Origin: JANQOZ01 sp045106555
GTDB taxonomy: Bacteria; Pseudomonadota; Gammaproteobacteria; Xanthomonadales; SZUA-38
DNA length: 64,000 nt
NCBI GenBank assembly: GCA_045106555.1
Contig: JBGCET010000032.1
Coordinates: 62,001 to 126,000, forward strand
Reading direction: 5' to 3'
Below are positions 7,715 through 19,900 of the stretch, one piece after another (positions within the stretch are counted from its first letter, which is position 1; the number at the start of each line of letters is the position of its first letter). Under the pieces are notes generated by a model that saw nothing but the letters and a program-made list of their open reading frames with translations, was not told the DNA's origin and did not search any database. The translations under genes were made by a program, and so were the position numbers.

Positions 7715-9457
7715 TCAATTAGCGTCCAGCACGGTCTCTACTGCATCAAGAAATCCGTTCATGTCCACTACCGTCTCATTGTCCGGGTCGGTGGTTTTCC
7801 CTTTCAGGTCACCGGTAATGATGCCTTTACCAACGGTTTCCACCAGCGCGCCCTTGAGGTTTTTCGAGTATGCGGCCAGCTCTTCATTGTCTTCCCGCAG
7901 GGCCAGGGTCTCCAGTGCGTTGGCCAGCGCATAGAGCAGGGCAGACGAGTTAAACAGGGCGACTTCGCCATGACTTTCCTGATATTTCAGGAACAGATCG
8001 TGGGCGGTGCCGTGAGGCGCCTCGAAAAGCATGGTGCCATCGGTGCTTTCAATCACGGAACTGGCGGTGGCCAGACTGCCGCCGAGCGCGGCGGAGATGT
8101 CGGAGAAAATATCGCCGTCAAGATTCTGCGCCGGATACAGGGCATTGCGCGGCGGATCAGCCACCAGTTTCACCAATTGCCGTGACGGGCGCATGATCAT
8201 GAAGGACGGCGGGGGTGTATCGGCTTTGGCCAGCTCTCGACGCACGTCGGTGATAATGTCGCTGAATACGTCGTCGTAGGCCATGTATTCACGCTTCAGT
8301 CCAAAATACACCTCTTTGTCTTTTTGCGATGCGTCGCGGAAAACCTGACTCACCCAGTCCTTGATCGATTGGCGATCGTTGGACATGAACAACATGGGGT
8401 CCCCTTTGCTCACATGGCGTGCGTGCTTTTCGTCGCCATCCACAATCACTTTGACGATGCCATCTTCCGGCGCTGGAGCGTTATAGCTGCCGTATTGGTC
8501 ACCACCTCCAGCACTCATGCGTGAGATTGAAACGTGGGCCTCGCGACCGGAAATGCCATACTTTTTCAGCTGTTTTACCAGCTTGTAGAGTTTTCGTCCC
8601 GAGGTATTGTCAGGAACACCCCACAGCCCGCGCTCTGGAGGATTGGCAACAATGCGCGCTGCCTGAGCGTCAATCAGTTCGTAGTGGTATTCCAGCCCCA
8701 GTTGTTCAAACTGTGCTTTGAAGTGCTGTTCAAAGATGTCTTCGATGGCTTCCCGCATGACACCGTCGTAGCCAGGGATTACGGTGTCTTTCAGGCCTAG
8801 GTAGGTATGCCGTTTTTCGTCAATAGCCAGTTGGAAAAACTCGTGAGCCCAAGCCTGAACATCGGCCAATTCATTGGTCGCCAGCAGCCAAGGGTCACCC
8901 TTATTGATAAACCGCCGGTGCACTTCCACCGGGTTGCCGCTTTGTCCGACAAACATTAGCCTGGCTACACCGGTGGCTTCAGACAGTGCGTTTGCGCTGT
9001 CCTTGATGCCGCCACCCTCCATGGTAGACACCGTGATGTCTCGATCAATCCAACCTGGACGTCGAATTTTCAGGTTTCGAAACTGGATATCCTCACGGGT
9101 AATGTTGCCACCGATACCCTTGCGGATGGCGCCATTGGGCGATTTTGTGGCTAGCCGATCCAAGTCCTCTTCTTTGATGTGAGGGTGCTTGGTCAGCAGT
9201 TCGTCTAGCTGGTCCCGGTTGACCGTCATGCCGGCATTTTTGATGCCAACGCCATGAGTCTTGAGCGCCTCAATAGCGTCGCGAACCGCATCACCATTGG
9301 ACAGCAGGCGATTTTCCGCGGTCAGGTCAACTTCGACCAGATCAATATCCAGTCGGTCAGTGACAAAACGCTTGAGGATAATTTCGAACGCCACCTGGGC
9401 CATCTCATCGCCGTGCAGCACAACAAGGGGTTTATCAACGGTGATACGAGAGGCCAT
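7715..9457 (-). CDS. Isocitrate/isopropylmalate dehydrogenase family enzyme, enlarged, with internal duplication
   Basis: 580 residues, against about 410 for homodimeric eukaryote-like NADP isocitrate dehydrogenases, which it resembles. Shared blocks: KSPNGAIRKGIGGNITRED (residues 105-123), GLKDTVIPGYDGVMREAIEDI with YHYELIDAQAARI (221-269), then NLDGDIFSDISAALGGSLA (445-463) and EAPHGTAHD (479-487). About 130 residues (137-275) recur as a diverged second copy (307-435). GDQY, an isocitrate-site motif, occurs only in the second copy (near 319-322), whereas the LID aspartate motif occurs only in the first. ATG at 9457 has AGGAGT five bases upstream. It probably oxidises isocitrate, but the cofactor and activity are inferred. 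Confidence 0.8.
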   Translation of the reverse strand: MASRITVDKPLVVLHGDEMAQVAFEIILKRFVTDRLDIDLVEVDLTAENRLLSNGDAVRDAIEALKTHGVGIKNAGMTVNRDQLDELLTKHPHIKEEDLDRLATKSPNGAIRKGIGGNITREDIQFRNLKIRRPGWIDRDITVSTMEGGGIKDSANALSEATGVARLMFVGQSGNPVEVHRRFINKGDPWLLATNELADVQAWAHEFFQLAIDEKRHTYLGLKDTVIPGYDGVMREAIEDIFEQHFKAQFEQLGLEYHYELIDAQAARIVANPPERGLWGVPDNTSGRKLYKLVKQLKKYGISGREAHVSISRMSAGGGDQYGSYNAPAPEDGIVKVIVDGDEKHARHVSKGDPMLFMSNDRQSIKDWVSQVFRDASQKDKEVYFGLKREYMAYDDVFSDIITDVRRELAKADTPPPSFMIMRPSRQLVKLVADPPRNALYPAQNLDGDIFSDISAALGGSLATASSVIESTDGTMLFEAPHGTAHDLFLKYQESHGEVALFNSSALLYALANALETLALREDNEELAAYSKNLKGALVETVGKGIITGDLKGKTTDPDNETVVDMNGFLDAVETVLDAN

Positions 9458-9616
9458 GAAGACTCCTGAGTAGTGATTCTGCAAAAACGCGGGGGCAGAT
9501 TATAGGCTAACGCTGGTGTGCTTGCAGCAGTGTCAAGACCTTGTTGCCGAGATTCTGCGTAACAATTGAGTCGGCGTGAGGGTTTCGCGCGGAGTTGATA
9601 CGGCGGTCTGAACGGG

Positions 9617-10045
9617 CTAGTTATCGCCGCCAAATAGCGCAAAAATATCTTCACCGGTGAGGTTTTCGGTGTCATCGGCGAACTGGTAATAAGGTGGCTT
9701 CTCGTCAATGAATACCTGGCGTTTGAACGTCAGGCCTTCCTGGTCGTCAAACAGGCCTACCGCCACCATATGCTGTCCGCTCTCTTTCAAGCGGTAAAAT
9801 ATGTGGGTGCCACAGCGAGCGCAAAACCCGCGTTCCGCCCAGTCTGATGAGCTGAAAACGCTGAGGTGTTCCTCACCGGTTATTGAAACCTGGCTGCCAC
9901 AATCGAGCTCAAGATAGGGGCCACCGCCCCACCGTCGACACATGCGGCAGTGGCAACCCCCGACATGGGGAGATGCGTGCTCAGCGTTGAGAGTGATAGC
10001 GCCACACAGGCACGTTCCGCTGCGAGCGGTAGGGGAATCAGTCAA
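9617..10045 (-). CDS. GFA-family zinc protein (glutathione-dependent formaldehyde-activating-like)
   Basis: About 142 residues. The Cys-rich zinc pattern of the GFA fold is complete: GTCLCGAITL, GGCHCRMCRRWGGGPYLEL, and FCARCGTHIFYRL. Family members bind zinc and some were proposed to bind glutathione; most have no proven substrate. The frame stays open to 10126, but the domain begins at the SGTCLCG block, so a TTG start at 10045 is proposed, placed 30 bases after the stop of the upstream gene; no convincing ribosome site distinguishes the options. It probably forms an operon with the LFRNGFE-tail gene just upstream. Confidence 0.8.
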   Translation of the reverse strand: MTDSPTARSGTCLCGAITLNAEHASPHVGGCHCRMCRRWGGGPYLELDCGSQVSITGEEHLSVFSSSDWAERGFCARCGTHIFYRLKESGQHMVAVGLFDDQEGLTFKRQVFIDEKPPYYQFADDTENLTGEDIFALFGGDN

Positions 10046-10074
10046 AGCCAGTCGCCAGCGTTCAGGGCTGGGGG

Positions 10075-10329
10075 TTATTCGAAACCGTTTCTGAACAGCA
10101 TGTCTGGCAGCTGTCCGGGCGCCCAAAACCCTCCGGAAACTGAGAATTGCCCGCCCTGTGAGCGGGCGACGACGGGCTGGCCGATGGTGCCGGTGAGCGA
10201 AAACTCACCGCCGCTACTGGTGCCGCCAGCAGCAACTACCGATCGGGTAATGGAAAACTCTCCACCGGACGATTGCGCGATGGCGCCGGGCACTGCGGTG
10301 ATCAAAAGAGCAAAGGCTATTGATTTCAT
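10075..10329 (-). CDS. Small exported glycine-rich repeat protein with LFRNGFE tail
   Basis: 84 residues. The signal peptide is IAFALLITAVPGAIAQ. The mature part is three imperfect repeats: SSGGEFSITRSVVAAGGT, SSGGEFSLTGTIGQPVVA and SQGGQFSVSGGFWAPG, a motif family I recall from many environmental genomes as S-GG-x-F/Y-x-L-x-GTIGQ. It ends exactly in LFRNGFE, the same tail as the protein at 1933-2823, and the two genes share a 17-base coding stretch over the motif (CTGTTCAGAAACGGTTT). ATG at 10329 has GGAG ten bases upstream. Function unknown; a surface or secreted location is inferred. Confidence 0.75.
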   Translation of the reverse strand: MKSIAFALLITAVPGAIAQSSGGEFSITRSVVAAGGTSSGGEFSLTGTIGQPVVARSQGGQFSVSGGFWAPGQLPDMLFRNGFE

Positions 10330-10438
10330 TGAGGGTTCTCCATGGGTCTACCTACCATTATAGCGTGAGCGAATAGCGAATCCACTATGCTCGGCCCAGG
10401 CCGTCTTTTTGCCTATTCCAACGGCTAACCGCGGTACC

Positions 10439-10954
10439 TCATGAGGCCTGCCGCTTCGGCAGTTGCCAGTCCGGGCGAACAAAGTGACAGGTGTAGCCAT
10501 GGGGAATGCGTTGCAGATAATCCTGGTGTTCGGCTTCGGCTTCCCAAAAGGGGCCGGCAGGCGCCACCTCGGTGACCACTTTGCCTGGCCATAGGCCTGA
10601 TGCATCGACATCCGCAATAGTGTCCCTGACCACAGCCAATTGCTGATCATCCACCGTGTAGATCGCAGATCGATAGGACATGCCTCGATCGTTGCCTTGC
10701 CGATTGGGTGTTGAGGGGTCATGAATCTGAAAGAAAAACTCCAGCAGCTGGCGATAGGACATGACGGCGGGGTCAAAGATGACCTCAATGGCTTCGGCGT
10801 GAGTCCCGTGGTTGCGGTACGTGGCATCAGGGACGTCGCCGCCGCTGTAACCTACCCGTGTGGAAATCACCCCTGGCATCTTTCGAATCAGGTCCTGCAT
10901 GCCCCAAAAACAACCGCCGGCAAGAATCGCGCGCTCTTGATTTGTGTCAGTCAT
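10439..10954 (-). CDS. msrA: Peptide methionine (S)-S-oxide reductase MsrA
   Basis: 171 residues. MsrA reduces methionine-S-sulfoxide in proteins. The active-site block AILAGGCFWGMQDLI carries the catalytic cysteine; GVISTRVGYSGGDVPDATYRNHGTHAEAIEV and FFQIHDPSTPNRQGNDRGMSYRSAIY are also diagnostic (each given only as a family block, residues 25-110). ATG at 10954 has GGAG seven bases upstream; the ATG at 10966 is less well placed. No resolving cysteines are evident at the C terminus, where C160 (GYTCHF) is the only candidate. MsrB is not seen in the window. Cytoplasmic. Confidence 0.95.
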   Translation of the reverse strand: MTDTNQERAILAGGCFWGMQDLIRKMPGVISTRVGYSGGDVPDATYRNHGTHAEAIEVIFDPAVMSYRQLLEFFFQIHDPSTPNRQGNDRGMSYRSAIYTVDDQQLAVVRDTIADVDASGLWPGKVVTEVAPAGPFWEAEAEHQDYLQRIPHGYTCHFVRPDWQLPKRQAS

Positions 10955-13900
10955 GGTTGGCTCCATCTTTCATGAGTCAGGTATGGTGTCACCTTGTTCG
11001 TGAGTCAAGCGTGTGGATGAGACAGGAGACTGCGGCCTCGTTATCATGAGCTATGACCGACACAAAGGAAGTTCAGGTGTATTTCGACGGCAGTTGTCCA
11101 GTGTGCCGGGCCGAAATTGAAGAGCTGGAACAGGCCAGTCAGAGTCAGTGTCTGAGGTTTATTGATTGCTCTGAGTCTGCCCCGGAGCTGACCGATCCCG
11201 GCGCAAACACGCCGAGCCAGGAACAGTTGCTTGGCGCTTTGCATGTTCAATCAAATGGGCAATGGTTGTCCGGTCCCGATGCGTTTGCGCAGATTTACCA
11301 CACCGCGGGGATGGATCGAATGGCACGGCTGTGGGGGTCGAGAAGACTGAGGCCGTTGGTTAATCTGGGCTATCGGATATTTCTCGTGGCAAGGCCCCTG
11401 CTAGCCGCCTTAGGCGCAGCGCGGGTAGTGCGTTGGTTGGTGCGGCGGGAGGCACGTCGTTCCTAATGGTTTGAACGCGATGGTTTTACTCAGTCCAGCT
11501 ATACTGCGATTTTTTCCAGAGACCTGTTAAATGAAAGCCATTGGATACGAAACTGCAGGACCCATTACCCGTCCGGGCGCACTGGTGGCGTTTGAGGCCG
11601 CTGAGCCGGAGATGGGGCCCAGGGATCTGCGGGTTGCTGTGCACGGCGTTTCAGTCAATCCGGTGGATACCAAAGTACGGACCCGGGCCAGTGCGGAAAC
11701 TGGGCAAAAGAAAATTCTCGGTTTTGACGCGTCCGGTGTCGTTGAAAGTGTGGGTGCTGATGTCACGCTATTTGCGCCCGGTGATGCGGTATTTTACGCC
11801 GGGGATATCACGCGCCAAGGGACCAACGCCCAGTGGCATGTTGTTGACGAGCGCATTGTTGGCGCCAAACCTGTATCACTGAGTCACGCTGAGGCGGCAG
11901 CATTGCCGCTGACCGCGATCACGGCCTGGGAGATGTTGTTTGATTCATTTTCTCTGGTGCAGGGTCAAGGTGACGATGAATCTGTGGTGATCATCGGCGG
12001 CGCCGGCGGCGTGGGATCCATCATGGTTCAGCTTGCCAGGCAATTGACGGGGCTGACGGTGGTCGCTACAGCATCGCGACCCGACACTGCCGATTGGGTT
12101 AAAAAAATGGGTGCTCATCATGTCATCAACCATCACGAGCCGCTGCCACCCCAACTGGCGGAACTGAATCTTACGCCCCGGTACGTTGCCTGTCTGACCG
12201 CCACCGACCAACATTTTGCCGCGGTAGTTGAGCTGATAAAGCCACGGGGTCATATCGCGCTGATCGACGATCCCCAGTCACTTGACGTGAACTCGATGAA
12301 GCCTAAGGCCCTGTCGCTAAGCTGGGAGTTTATGTTTACCCGCTCCATGTTTCAGACCCCCGATATGATCCAGCAACATCAGCTGCTGAATCAAGTTTCA
12401 GCGCTGATCGACGCTGGCACTTTGGTGACAACCGCCACCAACAATCTGGGCCCAATGACCGTTGAGAGCCTCATCAATGCCCATACGCTGCAAGAAAGTG
12501 GTCGAGCCATCGGCAAAACGGTTTTAGAGGGGTTCTAGCTGGACCTTACTGTGGCAGCACACCGGGCCTGAAGCGGCCAAGTCGTCGTTGGCCGTAAAAT
12601 CCCACGGCCAATGCGAAGGCGAGAAGCGTTAACCCAGGAACGATCAATGTGGCCAGGACTTGGGCTGCTGGTCGAACAGCAAAATGTGGTCGAGGTAGTG
12701 CATCAAATTCTTCTACCGTCAAGCGCCGGCCGGCAATCAGCGGGGTCTCCAGTAGCGTTAACCATTGTTGGCGCAACTCAGCGGCCTGACGTTCGTAGGC
12801 GAGATGTCGGGCGCCGCTGGTGCCGGCGAGTTCAGCCAACATTTTTTGCATCAGGGAGGCTGGCGAAAAATACGCCAGCTGATCTGCAAGACGCTGCTGA
12901 CCCAGAAGCTGACGATCAAATTCCTGATCAATGGGGGCGACCGCCTCATCCACCCTTTGCTGCACCAGTACAAAGGTCTTGATGAACGGCGCTACCGCGC
13001 TTTTTTCTGTCGCGTCAATTTCGGGGTGATCGAGAAGATAACCCTCCAATAACTCGCGCCCATTGGCGTTGGCTTGATTTTCCGCGTCTCTGGCAGTCGT
13101 GGTGTATTCCAATCTGGAAGGGATGGGTTTGAGGGTCTGCGCTGCGGCGCTACCAATCGCCGGTATCACGATGGTGAACAGAACCCAGGCCAACAGCATA
13201 ATCAGGGCATTGCTTTGAGTGCTCCGGTTGGCGCCGGCAACTGCACCGGCGAAACAGCCCCAGAACCCTCCGTAGATGGCAGTGGCAACCAGGTAGGCAG
13301 CGATTCTGAGCGCAACATCATTGCTCGAACTTGAGACTAATAGGGGCTGGCTGGAATCGTTCGGTGGCGGGTTTGCAAAAATCGTCCACGCCACGAGGCT
13401 TGTGCCAATGACAACAGACAAAATCAGCGTGGTTCGCAAACCAATCCGCGTCCAGGCCACCCGAGCTGCCGAAACCGGCTGGGATAACAGTAATTGCAGC
13501 GCGCCGCTCTCCGCTTCGGTGGAAAGAACGCTGTAAGTGAGCGCTAGAATTAACAGCGGCATTAGATAAACCACCACAAAAGACAAATCAAATCGGCCCT
13601 GGGCCAATAATTCCGGGTTGTCGACCTGGTAATAGCGAAACAGGTCACTGGCGCGTCCCATGGCTTTGATTGAAGCGCTGGCAGGACGCAAGTCTGAATC
13701 GCCAATGCTCAGCTCAGCAAGCAGTCCCGGGGCTTTAAGAAACTCCATGCTCACGGTGTTAGGTAACCCCGTGGAGGGAGATTCACTGATCGCCAGGATG
13801 CCGGAATTCAGGTCTTGCAGGCGTTGACGGTCAACCTGGGCTTGTTGTACCTGGAGCTCCAGAGCCTGGTGAAACTCGGCGCGCTTGTCCGCTGCCCACT

Positions 13901-16900
13901 GGTGGTTGCTGTACAGTGCATAAGCCACCGCAAGCAGACCAATGAGCATCACTAGCGCGAAGGTATGGTCGCGTCTCAGGAGCAGCCAGTCCTGACGTAT
14001 AAGGGGCCTTATCATGGCAGTACGCCCACCCTTGTGGCCGAAAACAGCGCCAGTCCCAACGGTGTCAACGCCCAGGCAATCAGCAGCAAAATTTCAAACC
14101 CATGCCGGCCTAAAACCATGGAGGTTGATGGAGACTCATAGTGGAATTTCTCCAGCGTCGACCAACGCTCCCCGTCGGCCACAAAGAATCGAGCGCCAGC
14201 GCCCTCGGTCGCCTGGATATTATTCAATTGGGCCACAAATTTTCGTCGATGTTGTTCAGCGGCCAGCGAGAAATGTCGTTGGGCGAAGCCATCTGTTCCT
14301 GCCAACGCAGCGGACACCGACCGGATGGCAAGGGTTGGCGACAATATTGAAGCAAACACTTGTACGCCGCGCTGGGCCTCATGGGTCTGCCACAACTGGT
14401 CGAAATTGTGATCAAAAATTGGACTGTCTGCTTCCTCCAGCGCCTGTAAAAACACGGCGGTGAAATTCACCGGCAGGTCTTCAGCAGTCTCAACGCCATA
14501 TTTGTCTAGTTCGCGTTTGAGCGTTTGTTGTCGAATTGCGCCGATTCGCGCGCGACTGTCTGCCGGCAATTGTGTGCCGGCACCCTCGCCACGTTTGATG
14601 CCATCCCAAAAATCTGTGGCCGATGGGGTGGGGTGCAGTTGGGTCGCAAGATCTGCTGAGACTCGCGGGACCAGGACCGTAAACATCAACCACAGGCCCA
14701 ACAACAAGAGGAAGGCTTGTCGTGCGGTTTTACTAACCAGCGAGATCCAGAGAGACAGGGCGGCAAACCCGGTCAAATAAAGCCCGTAGACTGCAGTCAT
14801 AAAACCGAGGCGGCTGGCATTTCCGTGACTCTCAATAATTGGAGAAGCCCAGGCCATCAATACAGTGCAGACCAGCAAGGGAGGCACCAACACGATGGCC
14901 AGCGATACCCCAATGCCTAGCAGTTTGCCCAAGACCAACCCCGCCACGCTGACACCCTGACTGTGGGAAAGAGCCAGGGTGCCGCGGTCTCGCTCTCCGG
15001 CAATGGATGCGAACGCCGTCACCATAATCAACAGTGGAACGATGAACTGCAGCGCCCATGCCACCGATAGTCGTGTCGCCCTTCCGTGTCCGACGGCGTC
15101 TTCCGCTGGCCGTGCCTGAGGCAGATTCATGCGATGAGCTTCCAGCCATACCATCGACCCCATAAACGCGCTGGCGCCAGGGTCAACGGCCGAAGGCAAC
15201 AGCACGGGTCGGAAGGCAAATTGGCCAAAGTGGGCGGCGGCATGGGGGTTCTTGTCGCCCTGGTTGTCAAAATTCTGAGTCTCTGCCTGAGCCGCCGCCG
15301 CCACGTCCCGGGCTTGGGACAACGTGGACTGAAATCCATTCAGGCCCGCGACGCCGATTAGCAGTGCGCAAACCAGTGCAAGTAGCCGAAACCGACCGTC
15401 TCGAACAATGCTCTTGAATTCTTTACGGGCAACAGCAGCAATCATGGTCAATCTCGCATGTGATTTAGGTACAGCTGTTCCGTATCGGTATGGCTGTTCT
15501 CGTTGGCCGCAAAATGCTCAACTAATTGGCCGTGTTTCATGATGCCAATGTGTGATCCAACTTCAGTGGCGCGAAATACATCATGGGTGGCCATCAAGGT
15601 TGCCACGCCCTTTTCAGCAACCTGCTTGAGCAGTTTGGAAAATTCGTTGGCGGCTTTTGGGTCCAGTCCGGACAGCGGTTCGTCCATGATTAGTGCTTTG
15701 GCCTGTTTGGCCAGGGCGATGGCGATGCCCACTTTCTGCCGCATTCCCTTGGAGTACGTGCTGACCCGTTGATCAACGGCGCTCTCCGCCAGCCCTACCT
15801 GATTGGCAAGATCGACGATTTCTGCGCGATTTAACTTTCTACCCGCTAATTCAGAAAAATAGCGCAGGTTTTCCTCGCCGCTGAGAGACCCGTAAAGATT
15901 CACCACTTCCGGTATGTAGGCTAGTTGAGCTTTACTTTTCAGCGGTGCCTCAACCACATCAATTCCGTTGATCAGCGCCTGACCGGAACTACGGGAAATA
16001 AAGTTGAGAAACAGATGGATGGTGGTGGTTTTGCCTGCGCCATTGGCCCCCAGCAGGCAGCATATCTGACCGGGCTCAACGCGCAGGTTAAGGCAGTCCA
16101 GGGCAACCGTATCGGCGTAGCGTTTGCTTAAGTTGATGGCTTCCAGCACAAAAGGGCCTCGCAATTCATCTGACTGACGTAGGGTTTGCAGGGTTGCACG
16201 GCCCACTAGGACTTGGCAACGCTTGGGTAGATAATGGGGCCATGACCTATTTGCGAAATTGTGTGCTTTTGATGGTTGTCATCACCACAAGCGCCGTGCA
16301 GGCGTCAGCCAGGCACGGTGCCTTATTTGTTCCCAGTGATGATGTGTCAGGGGAGGTGTCGTCAGTTCTGGCCCGTGCGCTGGATGCTGACAAGCTTGCG
16401 CTGATTGTGCTGGGTGCCAACTGGTGTCACGACAGCCGGGCGCTGGCGGCTCGACTGAATGAAGAGCCATTGCAAACATTGGTCGATCGCGGTTTTGTGA
16501 GTGCGCTGATCGATGTGGGGTACTACGAGCGTGGGCAATCGGTCATGCAACGTTTTGGTGAGCAGATTTATTACGCGACACCCACCGTGCTGGTCGTTGA
16601 TCCGCGCACTGAAACAATCGTTGGCCACCCGGACCGGCATCAATGGGGGGCGGCAGCCAGTATCAGCATGGCCGACTCGTTGAACTACTTTCGCGAGATC
16701 AGCGAAGCCCGAAAAACAGCGCTTGCGGGTGTGCCTGAACATGACGAAGCGAGCCGAGCCGGGCTTGATGCGCTTTCCCAATTTGAATCAATCCAGGCCG
16801 TTCGAATTGCTCGTGGTTATGAAGTTGTGGGGCCATTGTTGGCTGTGTTGGATCAAAGCGGAGAAAAACCTGAGGCCTTTGATCAGTTGTGGCGAGAACT

Positions 16901-19900
16901 GGCCGCACTTCGTAACGGCATTTCTGAGGATATCTTCGCTCACAGACAGTCGCTGCTGCGTGGCGAATCCCCACGGTACTCGTTGTCGGCGCTGGCTGAA
17001 AAATATCCGCGGTTGTCCTGGGAGTAATGAGGAATTCAAAATTCACCCGACTGACAATAAAGGGTAATTTGGTATACCCGTAATTTGTTTGACTCCCATT
17101 TTGGCGGTTCGCATAACGCCATGAGTGATCCGTTTTTTGTGTTTATCGTGACCATAAACTGGGGTCCAACTATGTTGTCTGGGATCAATCGGCAACAACC
17201 GATTTTCTTAAGCCGGCCAAAGGAATTATCTCCGCCGTATTTGAGATCGGCGAGGACTGCCTGGCACTGATCCAGCGCGAGGTTGATGAGCGTGGCAAAC
17301 AGGGTTTTCCCTTCGAAGTGAACCTGACCGATGAGTCTGGAACGGTGGTTGCTCATGTCTCCAAACAGGTCTATGTGCGATTGAAAACGGCGGGGGCCGC
17401 CAGGGCTTCTAAGGACGCTGTTAGCTAAAGGCAGATGCCAAATCGACTGAGTTTGCGACGAACCGAAGGCGGCACAAGGCTTCCGGTGCGTGGCTTTCCC
17501 CCCGGCGACACGTCCACTGTTAGGCTTATGAACCATGCAAGGCGGCGACAGCAGCGGTGAACGAATGACTCGAACACGAACGACCAGGGCGGGGTGTCCC
17601 GAACCAGATTTTGGTCTCACTCGTGCCCGGAGACGGGTGCCGAGGGTGTTGATTTTGCTGTTGTTACTGCCAGGGGTTTCGGCGTCACAGGTCGATCCAG
17701 CCTGGTTGGCAAGTTGGCGGCAGGCCGTTCAGCTTCGTCCGGAGGTTCTGACGGCCCATGGGTCGATCGCCGCTGATGACGAAGCGGGTAATGCACTACG
17801 TATCGTTGGGCGGCTCGTTTTACCCGATGGCCGAAACGCTGCTGGAGTCATCGTGCACGCTTACCATCGGGATGCGGACGGATTGGATTTCGGGCCCGGA
17901 GACCAAACCACGACGACCTGGCGTCTTCAAGGCTGGGCAAAGACAGACCAACGAGGTCGGTTCACGTTTGACACGATAAGACCGGCGGCTGATCATTTGG
18001 GCCGTGAGGCTGCGCATATCCATTTCACCCTGATATCTGATGATTATGGCAATCAATGGGCGCCAAAGGTGTTTCTTGCTGATGACCCAATGATCACCGA
18101 TGAACAACGACGACGCTCAGATCGTAATGGCAAATTTGGCACCGTTGCAGTTGTTGACTATGCGGCGGCCAAACAGTCCATCAATGTTCGCTTCAAGCTA
18201 AAACCTACTGGCGATTTTTAGGCTGCCAGTGGGCATCAGAATATAGCCACCAAATGTCCCCAGCGTTCCCTGCGCAGTTGGCGGCAACGAGCAAAAACTC
18301 AAGCTCAGAATGTGCGATATAGTGATGGCTGGTGACGGTAGACTGCAAAAGGCCTAACTTTATGGGTAACACGCTGAAAAACGTTCTTGCCTGCGTGCTG
18401 GGGATTGTCATTGGCGGCGCGGTAAACATGGGGCTGATTATCCTTGGCCCAACGGTGATACCGCCTCCTGTCGGGGTTGATGTCACCGACCCGGAATCTC
18501 TGGCAGCCGGGATGCATCTGTTCGAATTGCGTCACTATGTGTTTCCTTTTTTGGCGCACGCGCTTGGCACGCTTGCTGGTGCTTTCGTCGCTTACTTGGT
18601 CGCTGGCAGCCAAAAACTGCGGATGGCGTTAGTAATTGGGGTGTTTTTTCTGGCCGGCGGGATCACTGCGGCAACGATGATCCCTGCGCCCATTTGGTTT
18701 TTGGCGCTGGACCTGATTGTGGCCTATCTTCCCATGGCCTGGCTGGGCGCTTTGCTGGGTAGCTGGGCAGGATCGCAGAAGCCCTCATCTGCGCGGTAAT
18801 TCCTGGACAATGACCAAGGCAGGGACTTTCGGCCCTGTCGACGGCCTGTGGCTGTAGGTACCGTGTTTGCGTGCCTGGACCCCGGGAAATCCTCTCAATG
18901 AAAAAACGATACAAATTCGGCGGCATTTTTCTCCTTCTCTTTGGTCTAAGCCTAGGCGCGGGGGCCTACATGGTCAGCAGGAATGCGCCTTGTCCGTCGA
19001 CAGTCGAGCAGTCCGCTGGAGCAGAGACCATGACCACAGTGGTTGCTGCGTGTTACGGCGGCCCAGAAGTGTTGAAAATTGTTCAGCGTGATAAGCCGCC
19101 GATCACCGAAAATGACGTGCGGGTTCGGGTTGTAGCAGCGTCAGCCAATCCGCTGGATTGGCATTACCTGCGAGGGTCGCCCTATTTGATGCGCTTGATG
19201 TCCGGTTTGGGAACGCCCAACGATACGTCGGTGGGGGTGGATTTTGCCGGCGTTGTGGATGCGGTCGGGGTCAACGTGACGGAATTTCAGCCGGGCGACC
19301 GTGTGTTTGGTGGCGTCGGCGGGGCGTTTGGCGAATTTGTTGTGAGGGCTCAAGACCGGGCAATTGCGCACATCCCTGAGGGAGTAAGCTTTGAGCAGGC
19401 CGCGGCGGTTCCCATTGCTGGAGTGACCGCGCTGCAGGCTCTGCGCCAGGGAAACCTCCAGCCCGGCCAGTCTGTGCTCATTAATGGCGCCTCGGGAGGC
19501 GTCGGCACGTTCGCTGTGCAGATTGCCAAAGCCATGGGCGCAGATGTTACCGGCGTATGCAGTACGCGCAACGTGGAGATGGTGTTAAGTATTGGTGCCG
19601 ATCAGGTTGTGGACTATAAAACCGCCGATTTTACGACCCTGGACGAGCGTTATGACCTGATCATCGACAATGTTGGCAATCACTCAGTGTCTGCACTGAC
19701 AGGCGTACTTAATCCCGCAGGGTCTCTGGTGGTGGTGGGCGCGTCGAAGGGCGATTGGATTGCGCCGTTTATGGGCGTGCTAAATATTTTAGTCAGCAGG
19801 CCTTTCTCAGACTTTGCCCTGCACACGCTACTCGCTGAATTACGCCAGCAAGATTTGATCCACCTGGCGACGTTGATGGGTCAGGGGCAGGTACGATCGG